From NCBI RefSeq assembly GCF_001280845.1, contig NZ_LGHP01000002.1, positions 921,543 to 985,542 on the forward strand: a stretch of DNA of 64,000 nucleotides, written 5' to 3'. The notes beneath the pieces are model-generated. The model did not search any database. It was not told where the DNA came from and worked only from the letters and a program-made list of their open reading frames with translations. The position numbers and the translations under genes were made by a program. This document shows positions 1-9,164 of the stretch, one piece after another. Source of the stretch: Bacillus sp. FJAT-28004 (GTDB lineage: Bacteria > Bacillota > Bacilli > Paenibacillales > Paenibacillaceae). Within the stretch, counting starts at the first letter, position 1; each line of letters starts with the position of its first letter.

Positions 1-1
1 G

Positions 2-274
2 GGTCTTGTTACTACAAACCCAGGAGTTGCAGGTGCTGTGATTACAAGGCCAGCAAGCGATATTACTCTTTATGATATTTACAATGCCGTGCATAACAAC
101 GGACAAGACGAGCTGTTTGCTATTCATGAGCAGCCCAATCCAGAATGCCCAGTTGGCCGTAATATTCAGTCCTCGCTAGAAACGGCGTTTCATGAAGCGC
201 AGAAGGCGATGGAAAACAAGCTGGCTAACATTACACTTGAGCAAATTATTCAGGATGTTGTAAGCAAGTTTTAA
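2..274 (+). CDS. Rrf2 family transcriptional regulator, C-terminal part (5' end outside window)
   Basis: The open frame runs in from the left edge of the window, so the N-terminal winged helix is missing and only about 90 residues are visible. The visible part matches the second half of small Rrf2 regulators of the B. subtilis YwnA type: a wing ending G-V-A-G-A, the 'DITLYDIYNAV' helix, then 'ELFAIHEQPNPECPVG' and a C-terminal dimerisation helix. There is one Cys (in CPVG) and no three-Cys Fe-S cluster motif, so it is probably not an IscR- or NsrR-type sensor. A GTG at position 38 is an internal Val codon and not a start. A terminator hairpin follows directly. The signal or target cannot be told. 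Confidence 0.8.
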   Translation, partial: GLVTTNPGVAGAVITRPASDITLYDIYNAVHNNGQDELFAIHEQPNPECPVGRNIQSSLETAFHEAQKAMENKLANITLEQIIQDVVSKF

Positions 275-293
275 AAATGGAGTGGATTAATCA

Positions 294-325
294 CAAGAGA
301 GGCCTAAATGGGTCTCTTTTTTTTC
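294..325 (+). terminator. Rho-independent terminator after the Rrf2 gene
   Basis: The inverted repeat AAGAGA...TCTCTT with inner GG/CC pairing is followed by a run of eight T. It lies 20 bases after the Rrf2 stop codon. Confidence 0.75.
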
Positions 326-466
326 TACATACTGAAGTTATAAAGTTTTTTCTGAGAAGCTGCAGCCTTCGCATATTTTCCAGCATTTTCACAAACAATG
401 ATAGTAAACAGTGAAGAGGTGCGTGCAGCAATGAGGAGACAGCATAATGCTTTTGAGGAAAGAGAA

Positions 467-1330
467 ATGTGGAAATTTCGTAATAAGAAAAGACTTTATT
501 TAGCTAGAACAGCTGCGGCTGCCCTACTACTTTGTACACTTGCAGCTGTTGGAAGTCCGCTCAGCTACGATAATGTATCCGCTCAGAGTTCAAAGATAAG
601 TGCGGCTGCGCAGGTGGATGAACGTAAGCCAGTGGCAATCGTAATCGATGATTTTGGAAATAATATGAGCGGAACAGAGGAAATGATGAAGCTTCCGATC
701 AAAATTACAGCGGCAATTATGCCGTTTATGCCAACGACTAAGAAGGATGCAGAGGAAGCGTATAGACTTGGCCACGATGTCATTGTTCATATGCCGATGG
801 AGCCGAATAAGGGGCTTAAAAGCTGGTTGGGCCCTGGGGCGCTTACGACTGATCTGAGCGATGCTGAGGTTCGTAAACGGGTAGAGGAAGCTATTGACGA
901 TGTGCCTCATGCAATCGGGATGAACAATCATATGGGCTCCAAAGTAACAGCAGATGAGCGGATGATGCGAATTGTACTCAGCGTATGCAAGGAACGGGGT
1001 CTCTTTTTTCTCGATAGCCGGACTACCTTCAAAACGGTTGTTCCCAAAATAGCCAAAGAGCTGGGTGTGCCGACAGTTTCCAATGATGTATTTCTTGATG
1101 ACATTTATACCGTTCAGCATATATCCAAGCAAATCGGTGTACTTCGAAAACATTTGGAGTCACATGTTAGCTGCATCACAATCGGACATGTAGGAGCACC
1201 TGGGAAGTATACAGCCTCGGTTCTCCATCAATCCATACCTGCAATGCAGCCTAGCGTGAGATTTGTGAAGCTGACTGCACTTATTGGCGGAGACTCAATG
1301 AACGATCCACTTATACTGCCGAATTCCTGA
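467..1330 (+). CDS. Divergent polysaccharide deacetylase family protein (secreted)
   Basis: This is a member of the divergent polysaccharide deacetylase family (YibQ/DUF610 type), a NodB-like fold thought to act on cell-surface or spore polysaccharide. Visible motifs are 'AIVIDDFGNN' at the start of the catalytic domain, 'HMPMEPN', 'NNHMGSKVT' and 'FFLDSRTT'. The N-terminus has a basic patch (KFRNKKR) and a hydrophobic stretch, as in a Sec signal peptide. I chose ATG 467 because GAGGAA lies 6 bases upstream and the signal peptide starts cleanly there. ATG 431 (AGAGGT upstream) and ATG 398 (no ribosome site) are in-frame alternatives. The 3' end overlaps the convergent amidase gene by 36 bases. 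The substrate is unknown. Confidence 0.8.
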   Translation: MWKFRNKKRLYLARTAAAALLLCTLAAVGSPLSYDNVSAQSSKISAAAQVDERKPVAIVIDDFGNNMSGTEEMMKLPIKITAAIMPFMPTTKKDAEEAYRLGHDVIVHMPMEPNKGLKSWLGPGALTTDLSDAEVRKRVEEAIDDVPHAIGMNNHMGSKVTADERMMRIVLSVCKERGLFFLDSRTTFKTVVPKIAKELGVPTVSNDVFLDDIYTVQHISKQIGVLRKHLESHVSCITIGHVGAPGKYTASVLHQSIPAMQPSVRFVKLTALIGGDSMNDPLILPNS

Positions 1331-1996
1331 GGCAATGGCTTCAGCAACTTCTTGCTGACGCTGTGGATCTGTCAACATCGTACGATCATGATCGCTGCTA
1401 ATAAAGCCCATTTCTACGATAACAGCAGGATCTTGAACTTTTCTAAGTAAATAAAACGGTTTTCCTTCCCTTGGAAGGAATGCCGTATTTTGCTGTCGAT
1501 TGAGCGCATCTTGTATGCAAAATGCAAGTAATGAGCTTTCACCGCTACTCTGATGCAGCACTAGAGGGCCTTTCTGCATCCTTTTCTTAGACCAATTTAC
1601 ATGCAAACTAATGAGCAACTCACTTTCAATTTCATCGGTTAATTGGCGGCGCTGTGATAAATCCTTACGATGTCTTGAACGCGTATTATGCCAACGATTA
1701 TCGTCGCTGAGAGCATAATCGCCGGTTCGATTAAGTACAGCTGGAATGTTATGGCTTCGTAAAATGAAATACAGCTTACGAGCAACAGCTAAATTAATGT
1801 CCTTCTCTAGAATATCAGCCGCTGAAGCTCCCCCGTCAATGCCGCCATGTCCAGCATCAATGATGACAACGGTTGACGGCAGCGCCCAATCCTGATTATA
1901 GCCTACCGGCAGAAGAGGCCATGCAAAAGCGCTGGATGAGCTGCTGGAAGCAGCCAGCCATATTGCAACAAAGATTAATGCCATTTTACGAAACAT
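1295..1996 (-). CDS. N-acetylmuramoyl-L-alanine amidase, CwlD-like (Amidase_3)
   Basis: This is a zinc amidase that cleaves the bond between muramic acid and the peptide stem. The Amidase_3 motifs are all present: 'IDAGHGG' (first zinc His), the 'EKDIN' Glu, 'SLHVN' (second His) and 'VEMGF' (catalytic Glu). A signal peptide 'FRKMALIFVAIWLAASS' leads. CwlD in B. subtilis makes the muramic delta-lactam of spore cortex, and the length (233 aa) and single-domain form fit CwlD rather than a large vegetative autolysin. ATG 1996 was chosen because a GGAGGA ribosome site lies 9 bases upstream; the open frame extends to 2059 without a ribosome site. Its 3' end overlaps the convergent deacetylase gene. 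Confidence 0.85.
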   Translation of the reverse strand: MFRKMALIFVAIWLAASSSSSSAFAWPLLPVGYNQDWALPSTVVIIDAGHGGIDGGASAADILEKDINLAVARKLYFILRSHNIPAVLNRTGDYALSDDNRWHNTRSRHRKDLSQRRQLTDEIESELLISLHVNWSKKRMQKGPLVLHQSSGESSLLAFCIQDALNRQQNTAFLPREGKPFYLLRKVQDPAVIVEMGFISSDHDRTMLTDPQRQQEVAEAIASGIRQYKWIVH

Positions 1997-2132
1997 GCTG
2001 ATTGTTCCTCCAGATTTCTTTGACATAAGGTTAGCGTGGCTGTTTAGAGGGAAACTCATGCATGTTTAGTTTGGATGGTTAAGGGGCAAACTTAAATTAT
2101 TAATTCATACGGTATTGAAGGGAATGAGTCAT

Positions 2133-2327
2133 ATGGCAAAAGGCGATGAATACGTTAAATTTATGGCCGAAAAATTAATTGCTTATATAGAGACGCCAAG
2201 GGAAGAACGGAAACAAACCAATGTGTTAGCCAAATCTCGGAGAGAGCATTGGCTAACGCGTTGGTTTGGATGGGGACCTATGAGTATCATGTTATGGTGG
2301 CGAGGACGCGCTGAGCGTCATCGGTAA
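2133..2327 (+). CDS. yqzE: YqzE family small protein
   Basis: This 64-residue protein matches the YqzE family of spore-forming Bacillota: N-terminal 'DEYVKFMAEKLIAYIETPREERKQ', a basic middle, and a C-terminal 'WFGWGPMSIMLWW' that may associate with the membrane. The function is unknown; in B. subtilis yqzE lies near the comG operon. ATG 2133 has GAAGGGA about 9 bases upstream; TTG 2115 and ATG 2124 are less well placed. The last ten bases overlap the convergent secreted-protein gene. Confidence 0.7.
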   Translation: MAKGDEYVKFMAEKLIAYIETPREERKQTNVLAKSRREHWLTRWFGWGPMSIMLWWRGRAERHR

Positions 2328-3211
2328 AAGTGGCCAAGTTCGATAAGAAGTTGAAGCGGAATATAACGGCGATCGGATTCATCTTCACCTGCTTCAAGAG
2401 CGACATAAATTTGTTCGTTGTCCCATTTGTTATATCCGACTACAGACCAGACATACAACATTTGACCATCAAACAGCTCTGCGGTATAGCGGAGCTGTTC
2501 TTTGTTGTTTATTTTGGCAAAAAGAGATGAGTAAGAGCTTGAGCTTAAAGTGAGAGGTTTATTCGTTAGCCAAGGAAGCTTATCAAATGGATTAAATGAC
2601 GGCAGAGAGACTTGTTTGAGAAGTGCTGCTTTCTGCGTGCTTAACAAGGGGACGGCCTTATCAAGCTTTGTTGAAGCAGCATTCATCCAATCTTCCTTGT
2701 TGGCAGGAAGCGATTCACCACTAGCGGCATCGGCATAATAAGTTTCTTCCGCCGTCGTTATTCTCCATGCGGCAAGGAGAGGATGAACGTATAACCTTTC
2801 AATCTGGTTTGCAGGTTTCAAAAGCTCCAGCTGCTTAATCGCTCGCGTGAGAGTGCTCTCGTCGAATAAGGGTTGGCTGTTTGTTCCGTACTCACCCAGT
2901 TGATATCCACCGGTCTCCACCGCATTAACGACGAGATAACCAACTGTATTTTTATTTTGCATGACAAGTACAAGCCAGCTATGCGTTCCTGGTCCGATTG
3001 GAGAAACAACGATCGTCGACTTCTTCCATGCGGCAAAAGATGGCTGTACGGCTAGTTCTTCAACCCAGCGCTGCGCTTGCTGCTGAACAGGCTCATAAAC
3101 GGTTGTAGGATTAGAAACGGCCGTAGCAGCTTGTGGCTGCAATCCGCCTGCATACAATACAATAGCGGTTAAGACGCATGCCGCAGTAAACTTAATGAAT
3201 TTTTTTGGCAT
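2318..3211 (-). CDS. Secreted protein of unknown function
   Basis: I do not recognise a family. The 297-residue protein has a clear signal peptide: a basic start MPKKFIK, a hydrophobic core, and a likely cut after 'PQAATA'. The rest is soluble-looking, with a central 'ETYYADAASGESLP' segment and no metal-binding or catalytic motif I can name. A textbook ribosome site GGAGGTGATT lies just upstream of the ATG, so it is very probably translated. It is a single gene on the minus strand between yqzE (convergent) and yqhG. Confidence 0.65.
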   Translation of the reverse strand: MPKKFIKFTAACVLTAIVLYAGGLQPQAATAVSNPTTVYEPVQQQAQRWVEELAVQPSFAAWKKSTIVVSPIGPGTHSWLVLVMQNKNTVGYLVVNAVETGGYQLGEYGTNSQPLFDESTLTRAIKQLELLKPANQIERLYVHPLLAAWRITTAEETYYADAASGESLPANKEDWMNAASTKLDKAVPLLSTQKAALLKQVSLPSFNPFDKLPWLTNKPLTLSSSSYSSLFAKINNKEQLRYTAELFDGQMLYVWSVVGYNKWDNEQIYVALEAGEDESDRRYIPLQLLIELGHFYR

Positions 3212-3275
3212 AATTAATCACCTCCATGTTATTGTATAGGACAAGCTTTAAGAAGGCTGTTACAACCTGTCGTGT

Positions 3276-3303
3276 AAGGGCGGCCTAGTGACCGCCTTTT
3301 TTT
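3276..3303 (+). terminator. GC-rich hairpin followed by T run, plus-strand orientation
   Basis: GGCGG...CCGCC is followed by seven T on the plus strand. No plus-strand gene ends nearby. On the minus strand, where yqhG ends, the hairpin has an A run before it and no T run after it. Confidence 0.5.
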
Positions 3304-3335
3304 GACGTATTGCTGCGGATAACGTCTAATCTATG

Positions 3336-4295
3336 TCAATCGATACCCTCGAGATGAAAGATGCCGCAGTTAATGGCGGACGCAGTCACTCTAGGTTCGT
3401 ATTGCCACCTTATTTCGGATTGACGTTGTGCGAATTGCTCTTCGATTGCCGGCTTGTTATCTTCGAGAGCATTCTTAACGAGCGGCTCATAATAGCCGAT
3501 TATTCGGTCAAGCTCTTCCTTTAGCCTAGCCGAGGCACCCTCAGCCCAGCTATAGTCGTAGCTGCGAAGCTTGCGCTCAAGCGTTTGCTCCACGATGTTA
3601 AGTGCTTTATTAAAGGAAAGGCCGTTTTTGGTGATGTGAATATTAGCTGGCAGACGTGGTGTAAGCTTATGCGTGAGCAACCGATCGTAGAAATGCTCTA
3701 TACATTGGCCAGTCGCTAGCGAGACGCCGTAGCTATGAATTTCTTCACGCTTGCGATCGCAAGCAAATTCCACTCGCATATTAACCGATAGCCATGCAGT
3801 GTAAGGTGTAGAAGCAAAGGGATTACTGGAACGTTTATCAGGCTCCTGAAATAAATGAACGAAACTGCCCTTCGCCTTCGCAGCATCAAATATTTGCTCC
3901 AGCTTGCGTGCGCCAAAAAACAGGTCTTCGCGCGGAACGCGAACAGGTGCTGTCAGACTTCCGTGAACGAATCCAAGAGACCGTCCAAGAGCAGCATTCG
4001 CAGCTATATCCTGAGCGTTTAAAACAGCATCCTGCTCCGTAATCACAGCTTCATTTTTTTTTAGCTCTTCGGCAGCATCATATTTGTTTTTGTCGGTAAC
4101 GAACAGGAAAGTCATCGTCTCCGGTTCTGCGTCAACACGATCGACGAAGCTCCAGTAGTAGGGGCGATTCGTAAGCTCACGGTCGGCGTGAGGAGAGAGC
4201 TTGACCGTAAAATGGCTTGGTGATTTTTCTAGAATCGAGCATTCTGTAGCTTCTAAATAGCGGTTTACGAATTTGTGCACCTGTTTTTCGTTCAA
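3336..4295 (-). CDS. yqhG: YqhG family protein
   Basis: This 319-residue protein matches the YqhG family, of unknown function, always found next to the SNF2 helicase YqhH in Bacilli. Visible features are the start 'MNEKQVHKFVNRYLEATECSI', a conserved 'ADRELTNRPYYWSFVDR' block, and a C-terminal helical part with many Glu and Arg. Its ATG overlaps the yqhH stop codon (ATGA), so the two are translationally coupled with yqhH first. The partnership suggests a shared role in DNA or chromatin handling, but that is only inference. Confidence 0.8.
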   Translation of the reverse strand: MNEKQVHKFVNRYLEATECSILEKSPSHFTVKLSPHADRELTNRPYYWSFVDRVDAEPETMTFLFVTDKNKYDAAEELKKNEAVITEQDAVLNAQDIAANAALGRSLGFVHGSLTAPVRVPREDLFFGARKLEQIFDAAKAKGSFVHLFQEPDKRSSNPFASTPYTAWLSVNMRVEFACDRKREEIHSYGVSLATGQCIEHFYDRLLTHKLTPRLPANIHITKNGLSFNKALNIVEQTLERKLRSYDYSWAEGASARLKEELDRIIGYYEPLVKNALEDNKPAIEEQFAQRQSEIRWQYEPRVTASAINCGIFHLEGID

Positions 4296-6115
4296 GGCTG
4301 CACCTCCACAGTTTGTCCAAGCGTATCCAAATTCACTAGTAGATCAGGACTTGTTGGCAGCGGATTTTCTCCGGTCAACACCTCTTCACGAATCCGGCTT
4401 AGGGAAGAGCCCAAATGATTGATTTTCTGTTTTAAATCCGTATCGTTGCCCGATTCGAGCAGCATTCGAGCAAGTCGCTGCTCAAGCGAGCCATCCCCTT
4501 TTTCGAAACGCTCCAATATATGATCCAGCTCACCGATAACAAGCTCGAACAGATTGATTTTTTCATGCAATAGGTTGACGATATGCTCTTCAATCGTCCC
4601 GATTGTGCATAGGTTATAGATCTTCACGTCTTCCTTTTGTCCAAGGCGATGCACGCGGCCAATGCGTTGTTCGACTCTCATCGGATTCCATGGCAGGTCG
4701 AAATTAATCATATGGTGGCAAAATTGTAGATTGATCCCTTCGCCGCCAGCTTCCGTTGCGATTAAGATTTGTGCGCGACCACGGAATAAATCCATCATCC
4801 AATCCTTCTTGCCTCGGTTCATACCGCCACGATAAGGTACGGCAATCATGTTTTGCGCACGGAAAAACTGCAGCAAATATTCCTGAGTAGCCCGGTATTC
4901 GGTAAAGATGATGACCTTGTCATCCATTTCTTTGACAAGCTCCATCGCTTTTTCTGCTTTTGTATTTGCCTTGATATTACGAATCTTCTCGACGAGCTCC
5001 CATATTTTTGGACGCATAGGAGAGTCTTCTGACGTTTTCTTAAATAGATTCACAAGAGTTAGAAATACGGCATCGCGGCTGCTGCATACTTCACGCTGAA
5101 GGGTAACGAGAGAGAGCATGCTCGATAAATCACCGCCGCTTTCCTCATAACGCTCTTTGACGAACCCGGTTACCGCATCGTACAGCGCTTGCTCTTCTTC
5201 TGAAAGGTTAAGCGGTATATTTTTGACAAATCGTTTCGTGAAATGAATGCCGCCGTCCCCGCGCCGATTACGAATCATGACGCCGGACAGAGCTTCCTGC
5301 AGCTGATCTTCATTTTTCGGTAGACGCTTGTCGACAACAAAGTTTGCAGCAAATTCACTTTGACCGCCTAGTTGACCTGGCTTGAGCAGTGTAATGAGAT
5401 TGAACAGCTCATCCATATCGTTTTGGATAGGAGTGGCCGTAAGTAGCAAACAATATTTTTTACGCAAAAGATTAGCGAACTGATAGTTAGTCGTTTTCTT
5501 GTTTTTCAGCTTATGCGCTTCATCGATAATGATGATGTCATAATCTGTACCTAGCACAATCTCGCGATGCGGATCACGCTTCGCGGTATCGATAGAGGCG
5601 ACAACTACATCATATCCCCATGTATGCTCCTTCTTCTGAGCTACAGCGGAGATGCCGAATTTCTGATTCAGCTCACGCACCCATTGGAGCACAAGTGAAG
5701 CGGGGACAAGAATGAGGATACGCTTTGCTAATCCGCGCACGATGTATTCCTTGAGAACGAGTCCTGCTTCTATCGTTTTCCCTAGACCTACCTCATCGGC
5801 TAAAATCGCGCGGCCTCCCATTTCATGCACGACTTTGCGGGCTGTGCTGATTTGATGTGCCATCGGCTCGAAGGCCGGAAGGGATCGCAAACATAACAAT
5901 TCTTCAAAGCTTTCTATTCGCTTCGCTTGCTCGGCCTCCATGGCGAGCTGATATAACGTCCAATCATCCCATGGACCGCCTTTTGACAAACGGTTTTGCA
6001 GTTCTTCAAACCAAGAGCGGTCATGCTGCAGTTCGACTAAAGGATGAAGCTTGCGAGAAGTTAAAGCCGAGCCTGCTTCACCTGAGGCAGCCTGCGGTGT
6101 CGTCTGAAATGTCAT
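4292..6115 (-). CDS. yqhH: SNF2-type DEAD/DEAH helicase YqhH
   Basis: This is a Swi2/Snf2-family ATPase of 607 residues. Visible motifs in order are Walker A 'LADEVGLGKTIEAG' (motif I), 'IIDEAHKLKN' (motif II), 'LLTATPIQND' (motif III), and in the C-terminal RecA domain 'TEAGGEGINLQ' and 'QRIGRVHRLGQ' (motif VI with the arginine fingers). It lacks extra DNA-binding domains. Such proteins translocate on duplex DNA and remodel bound proteins; the specific target in Bacilli is not established. AAGGAGC lies about 9 bases before the ATG. It forms an operon with yqhG through a 4-base overlap. Confidence 0.85.
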   Translation of the reverse strand: MTFQTTPQAASGEAGSALTSRKLHPLVELQHDRSWFEELQNRLSKGGPWDDWTLYQLAMEAEQAKRIESFEELLCLRSLPAFEPMAHQISTARKVVHEMGGRAILADEVGLGKTIEAGLVLKEYIVRGLAKRILILVPASLVLQWVRELNQKFGISAVAQKKEHTWGYDVVVASIDTAKRDPHREIVLGTDYDIIIIDEAHKLKNKKTTNYQFANLLRKKYCLLLTATPIQNDMDELFNLITLLKPGQLGGQSEFAANFVVDKRLPKNEDQLQEALSGVMIRNRRGDGGIHFTKRFVKNIPLNLSEEEQALYDAVTGFVKERYEESGGDLSSMLSLVTLQREVCSSRDAVFLTLVNLFKKTSEDSPMRPKIWELVEKIRNIKANTKAEKAMELVKEMDDKVIIFTEYRATQEYLLQFFRAQNMIAVPYRGGMNRGKKDWMMDLFRGRAQILIATEAGGEGINLQFCHHMINFDLPWNPMRVEQRIGRVHRLGQKEDVKIYNLCTIGTIEEHIVNLLHEKINLFELVIGELDHILERFEKGDGSLEQRLARMLLESGNDTDLKQKINHLGSSLSRIREEVLTGENPLPTSPDLLVNLDTLGQTVEVQP

Positions 6116-6281
6116 CTAGTACAGCTCCTTCCGCAGTAAAAGGATAAGTTGTTATTAGTATTGCCTTCTCATCTAATATTAATAAGATACTGCTAAAAAA
6201 AGAGCATGGACTAGAAATATAATGAGAGTGGGCATATTAGTGGTCAGGTTTGCTAAATTTCGCCACAAACAAGCATGTTAA

Positions 6282-6297
6282 TCAACATATAGTATAG
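6282..6297. promoter_or_regulatory. Degenerate NrdR-like box
   Basis: A TCAACATATAGTATAG stretch starts exactly 31 bases upstream of the near-perfect box at 6313, that is about three helical turns. Paired NrdR boxes are usually spaced by whole turns. The match to the consensus is weak by itself. Confidence 0.35.
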
Positions 6298-6312
6298 TAT
6301 AATGGTTTAATG

Positions 6313-6328
6313 ACACAATATATTGTGC
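6313..6328. promoter_or_regulatory. NrdR box upstream of nrdJ
   Basis: ACACAATATATTGTGC is a nearly perfect 16-bp palindrome that fits the known NrdR box consensus (acaCwAtATaTwGtgt). NrdR is the Zn/ATP-cone repressor of ribonucleotide reductase genes. The site lies about 64 bases before the nrdJ start. Confidence 0.75.
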
Positions 6329-6391
6329 TAAAAGCATATAGTATCTTACCTATGCCTTCAGCACGTTAGTTTGAGGGAGGAAGCATTCGCG

Positions 6392-8932
6392 ATGGAGATG
6401 TCTGGTGAAAAGCGACTTGAGGGACTAAGTGAGAAAATATTTTTGGATCGATATGCTTGGAAAAATGCAGATACGAGTAATACGGTGGTCGGCGATATCG
6501 CGCTTGTTCTAACGAAAGATGATCCGAAATTTCCTGTAAAGGAAGTCGGAGAGGTGATCTCGCGTGAAGGTAATAATGTCACGGTTAAGCTTAGAAATGG
6601 TGAGCTTGTGGAGTCTAGTATCGATAAGCTCACCCTTACAATAGAGAAGACGCCGGAGGAAATGTGGGATCGTCTTGCTGGTGCGATGTCATCCGTTGAA
6701 GCAGGTCTAGATAAGCAAAAGGAATGGCGTGAAAAATTCAGATATTTATTGGATGATTGGAAGCTGGTTCCAGGGGGGCGAATTGCTGCGGGTGCCGGCG
6801 CCAGTGAGGAACTGACGCTGTTTAATTGTTATGTGATTCCTTCACCAAAAGATAGCCGCGGCGGCATCATGACAACGCTCACTGAGATGACTGAAATTAT
6901 GGCACGAGGTGGCGGTGTTGGGATGAATCTATCGTCGCTTCGACCGAAGCGAGCAATTGTTGCCGGCGTCAACGGATCATCCAGCGGTGCTGTCTCGTGG
7001 GGCGGTCTATTCAGTTATGCGACGGGCTTGATTGAGCAGGGCGGAAGCCGCAGAGGCGCTTTGATGCTTATGATCAATGATTGGCATCCGGACGTGTTGG
7101 ATTTCATTACGGTTAAACAAACGATGGGTCAAGTGACCAATGCGAATTTGTCTGTCTGCATAAGCAACGCATTTATGAGAGCAGTGAAGGAAGATTTGGA
7201 TTGGGAGCTTGTCTTCCCAGATACAAAGGAAATTGATTATAACGAGCTTTGGACTGGGGATCTGGAAGAATGGCGTAAGCTTGGCAAAAGGGTCATTTCT
7301 TACAAAACCGTGCGTGCTCGTGAAATTTGGCAAGCGATTATTGAATCGGCTTGGAAATCAGCTGAGCCAGGCGTCGTCTTTATGGAGTATTACAACCAAA
7401 TGTCGAACAGCTGGTATTTCAATCCGATCATTAGTACAAATCCTTGTGGAGAACAAGGGCTGCCAGGCTGGGGCGTTTGTAATTTGTCTGCTGTGAATCT
7501 ATCCAAGTTTTATGATGAAGAGAAGCATGACGTTGCTTGGGATGAACTTGCTAAGGTGACAAGGTGGTCGGTAAGGTTCCTGGATAACGTTATTGATAAG
7601 ACACCTTATCATTTTGAAGAAAATGAACGTAATCAAAAGCTGGAGCGCCGAATTGGACTTGGTACGATGGGGCTCGCAGAGCTTATGATTAAGCTTGGTG
7701 TCCGATATGGCAGCGCGGAATCATTGGTTTTTTTAGATAAGCTGTACGGATTTATGGCGCGCGAGTCTTATTTGGCATCATCTGAAATAGCTGCTGAGAA
7801 AGGTTCATTTCAAGCGTTCGAAGCAGATAAATATGTTCAGAGCGGATTTATGAAACAATTAATAGCCGAGTTTCCGGAGATCGGAAAGTCAGTAGCTGAG
7901 AGAGGCATGCGAAATGTGACGGTTATTACACAAGCGCCAACCGGCAGCACAGGTACGATGGTTGGAACCTCTACAGGCATTGAGCCTTATTTTGCATTCG
8001 AATACTATCGTCAGAGTCGGCTTGGCTTTGACAAGCAGGATGTGCCGATCGCTGCATCTTGGAAAGAGTCTCATCCAGGTGAGGAGCTCCCCGATTATTT
8101 TGTTACCTCGATGAGTTTGTCTGCTGAGGATCATATTAGAGTACAAGCGGCTATTCAGCGCTGGGTAGATAGCTCAATATCCAAAACGGCGAATTGTCCG
8201 GCTGATTTTACGGTGGAAGAGACGGGCCGGTTATATGAGCTTGCATTTGAGCTTGGCTGCAAAGGCGTAACGATTTACCGGGATGGCAGCCGAGATGTGC
8301 AAGTGCTCTCTACGGCGAAAGAGGAGAAGGCTGAGGTCGCTTTTGACGCAGCTTTGGTGGAAGCAGTTGTCCCTGCGGTTCAACCGGAGCAGGAGCTTGA
8401 TAAGCAGTATAAACGCAGGCCGCATGTGCTGCGGGGCGCAACTTATAAGGTAAACACACCATTTGGCATGGCTTATATTACGATAAATGACCTGAATGGC
8501 ATACCGGCAGAAATATTCTTGAATGTTGGCAAGGCAGGCTCTGATGTATTTGCGATGGCTGAGGCCTTGGGTCGAGTATGCTCATTATTTCTACGGTATG
8601 GCGATCATGGAAACAAGGTGAAATTGCTCGTCAAACACTTAAAAGGCATCGGCGGATCTGGAGCGATTGGATTCGGAGTCAATCGAGTGGAGTCTATAGC
8701 TGATGCCGTTGCAAAATCACTGGAGATTCATATGGAGAATGGGATGGAGCAAGAGTCCGCTACACAAATAGTGCAAAGAGAAGAAACAGCAGCGTCTGCG
8801 GATTATACGTTCTCGAAAGCTAATGAAGACACTTCTTCCGTTGATTTGTGTCCGTCATGCGGCTCTGCAGCTCTCATTAATATTGAAGGTTGTAAGCAAT
8901 GTACGCAATGTGGGTTTAGCAAGTGTAATTGA
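6392..8932 (+). CDS. nrdJ: Class II (adenosylcobalamin-dependent) ribonucleoside-diphosphate reductase
   Basis: It reduces ribonucleotides to deoxyribonucleotides using coenzyme B12 to start the radical, without oxygen need. The 846-residue chain contains the active-site loop N350-P-C352-G-E354, the nucleotide-binding 'APTGSTGTMVGTSTGIEP' block, a TSCPD domain near residues 680-780 ('PFGMAYITINDLNG'), and a C-terminal Cys pair region 'CPSCG...CTQCGFSKC' that would reload the active-site disulfide. ATG 6392 follows GGGAGGAAG by 8 bases; an upstream TTG (6371) lies before this ribosome site. NrdR-like boxes lie upstream and a strong terminator follows, so it is a single-gene unit. Confidence 0.93.
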   Translation: MEMSGEKRLEGLSEKIFLDRYAWKNADTSNTVVGDIALVLTKDDPKFPVKEVGEVISREGNNVTVKLRNGELVESSIDKLTLTIEKTPEEMWDRLAGAMSSVEAGLDKQKEWREKFRYLLDDWKLVPGGRIAAGAGASEELTLFNCYVIPSPKDSRGGIMTTLTEMTEIMARGGGVGMNLSSLRPKRAIVAGVNGSSSGAVSWGGLFSYATGLIEQGGSRRGALMLMINDWHPDVLDFITVKQTMGQVTNANLSVCISNAFMRAVKEDLDWELVFPDTKEIDYNELWTGDLEEWRKLGKRVISYKTVRAREIWQAIIESAWKSAEPGVVFMEYYNQMSNSWYFNPIISTNPCGEQGLPGWGVCNLSAVNLSKFYDEEKHDVAWDELAKVTRWSVRFLDNVIDKTPYHFEENERNQKLERRIGLGTMGLAELMIKLGVRYGSAESLVFLDKLYGFMARESYLASSEIAAEKGSFQAFEADKYVQSGFMKQLIAEFPEIGKSVAERGMRNVTVITQAPTGSTGTMVGTSTGIEPYFAFEYYRQSRLGFDKQDVPIAASWKESHPGEELPDYFVTSMSLSAEDHIRVQAAIQRWVDSSISKTANCPADFTVEETGRLYELAFELGCKGVTIYRDGSRDVQVLSTAKEEKAEVAFDAALVEAVVPAVQPEQELDKQYKRRPHVLRGATYKVNTPFGMAYITINDLNGIPAEIFLNVGKAGSDVFAMAEALGRVCSLFLRYGDHGNKVKLLVKHLKGIGGSGAIGFGVNRVESIADAVAKSLEIHMENGMEQESATQIVQREETAASADYTFSKANEDTSSVDLCPSCGSAALINIEGCKQCTQCGFSKCN

Positions 8933-8945
8933 TTGTTCATTTAGT

Positions 8946-8989
8946 GAAAAAGTCATCGTTACCGGGAAGCCGATAACGATGACTTTTTA
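8946..8989 (+). terminator. Strong terminator after nrdJ
   Basis: AAAAAGTCATCGTTA pairs perfectly with TAACGATGACTTTTT around a 12-base loop, giving a 15-bp stem ending in T. The terminator is nearly symmetric and could act on both strands. Confidence 0.9.
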
Positions 8990-9164
8990 TTTGCAGCTGA
9001 AGATCAAAAAAATAACTAAAGAACTTAAAAAGCAATCTCAGTCAAATCTCGGGGCATTTTGAGCAACTCTGTCGAAAGCTATTTGCCACCAAATATATTA
9101 TTATAAAAGCAGTTTCAAATGGCATACTCGTTTGACGGCTTTTATTTGTAAAGGTGTGAGAGTA

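Noticed and set aside
590..1153. Long minus-strand frame of 187 codons inside the deacetylase gene
   Set aside because: It is antisense to a gene with clear family motifs and has no likeness to a protein family.
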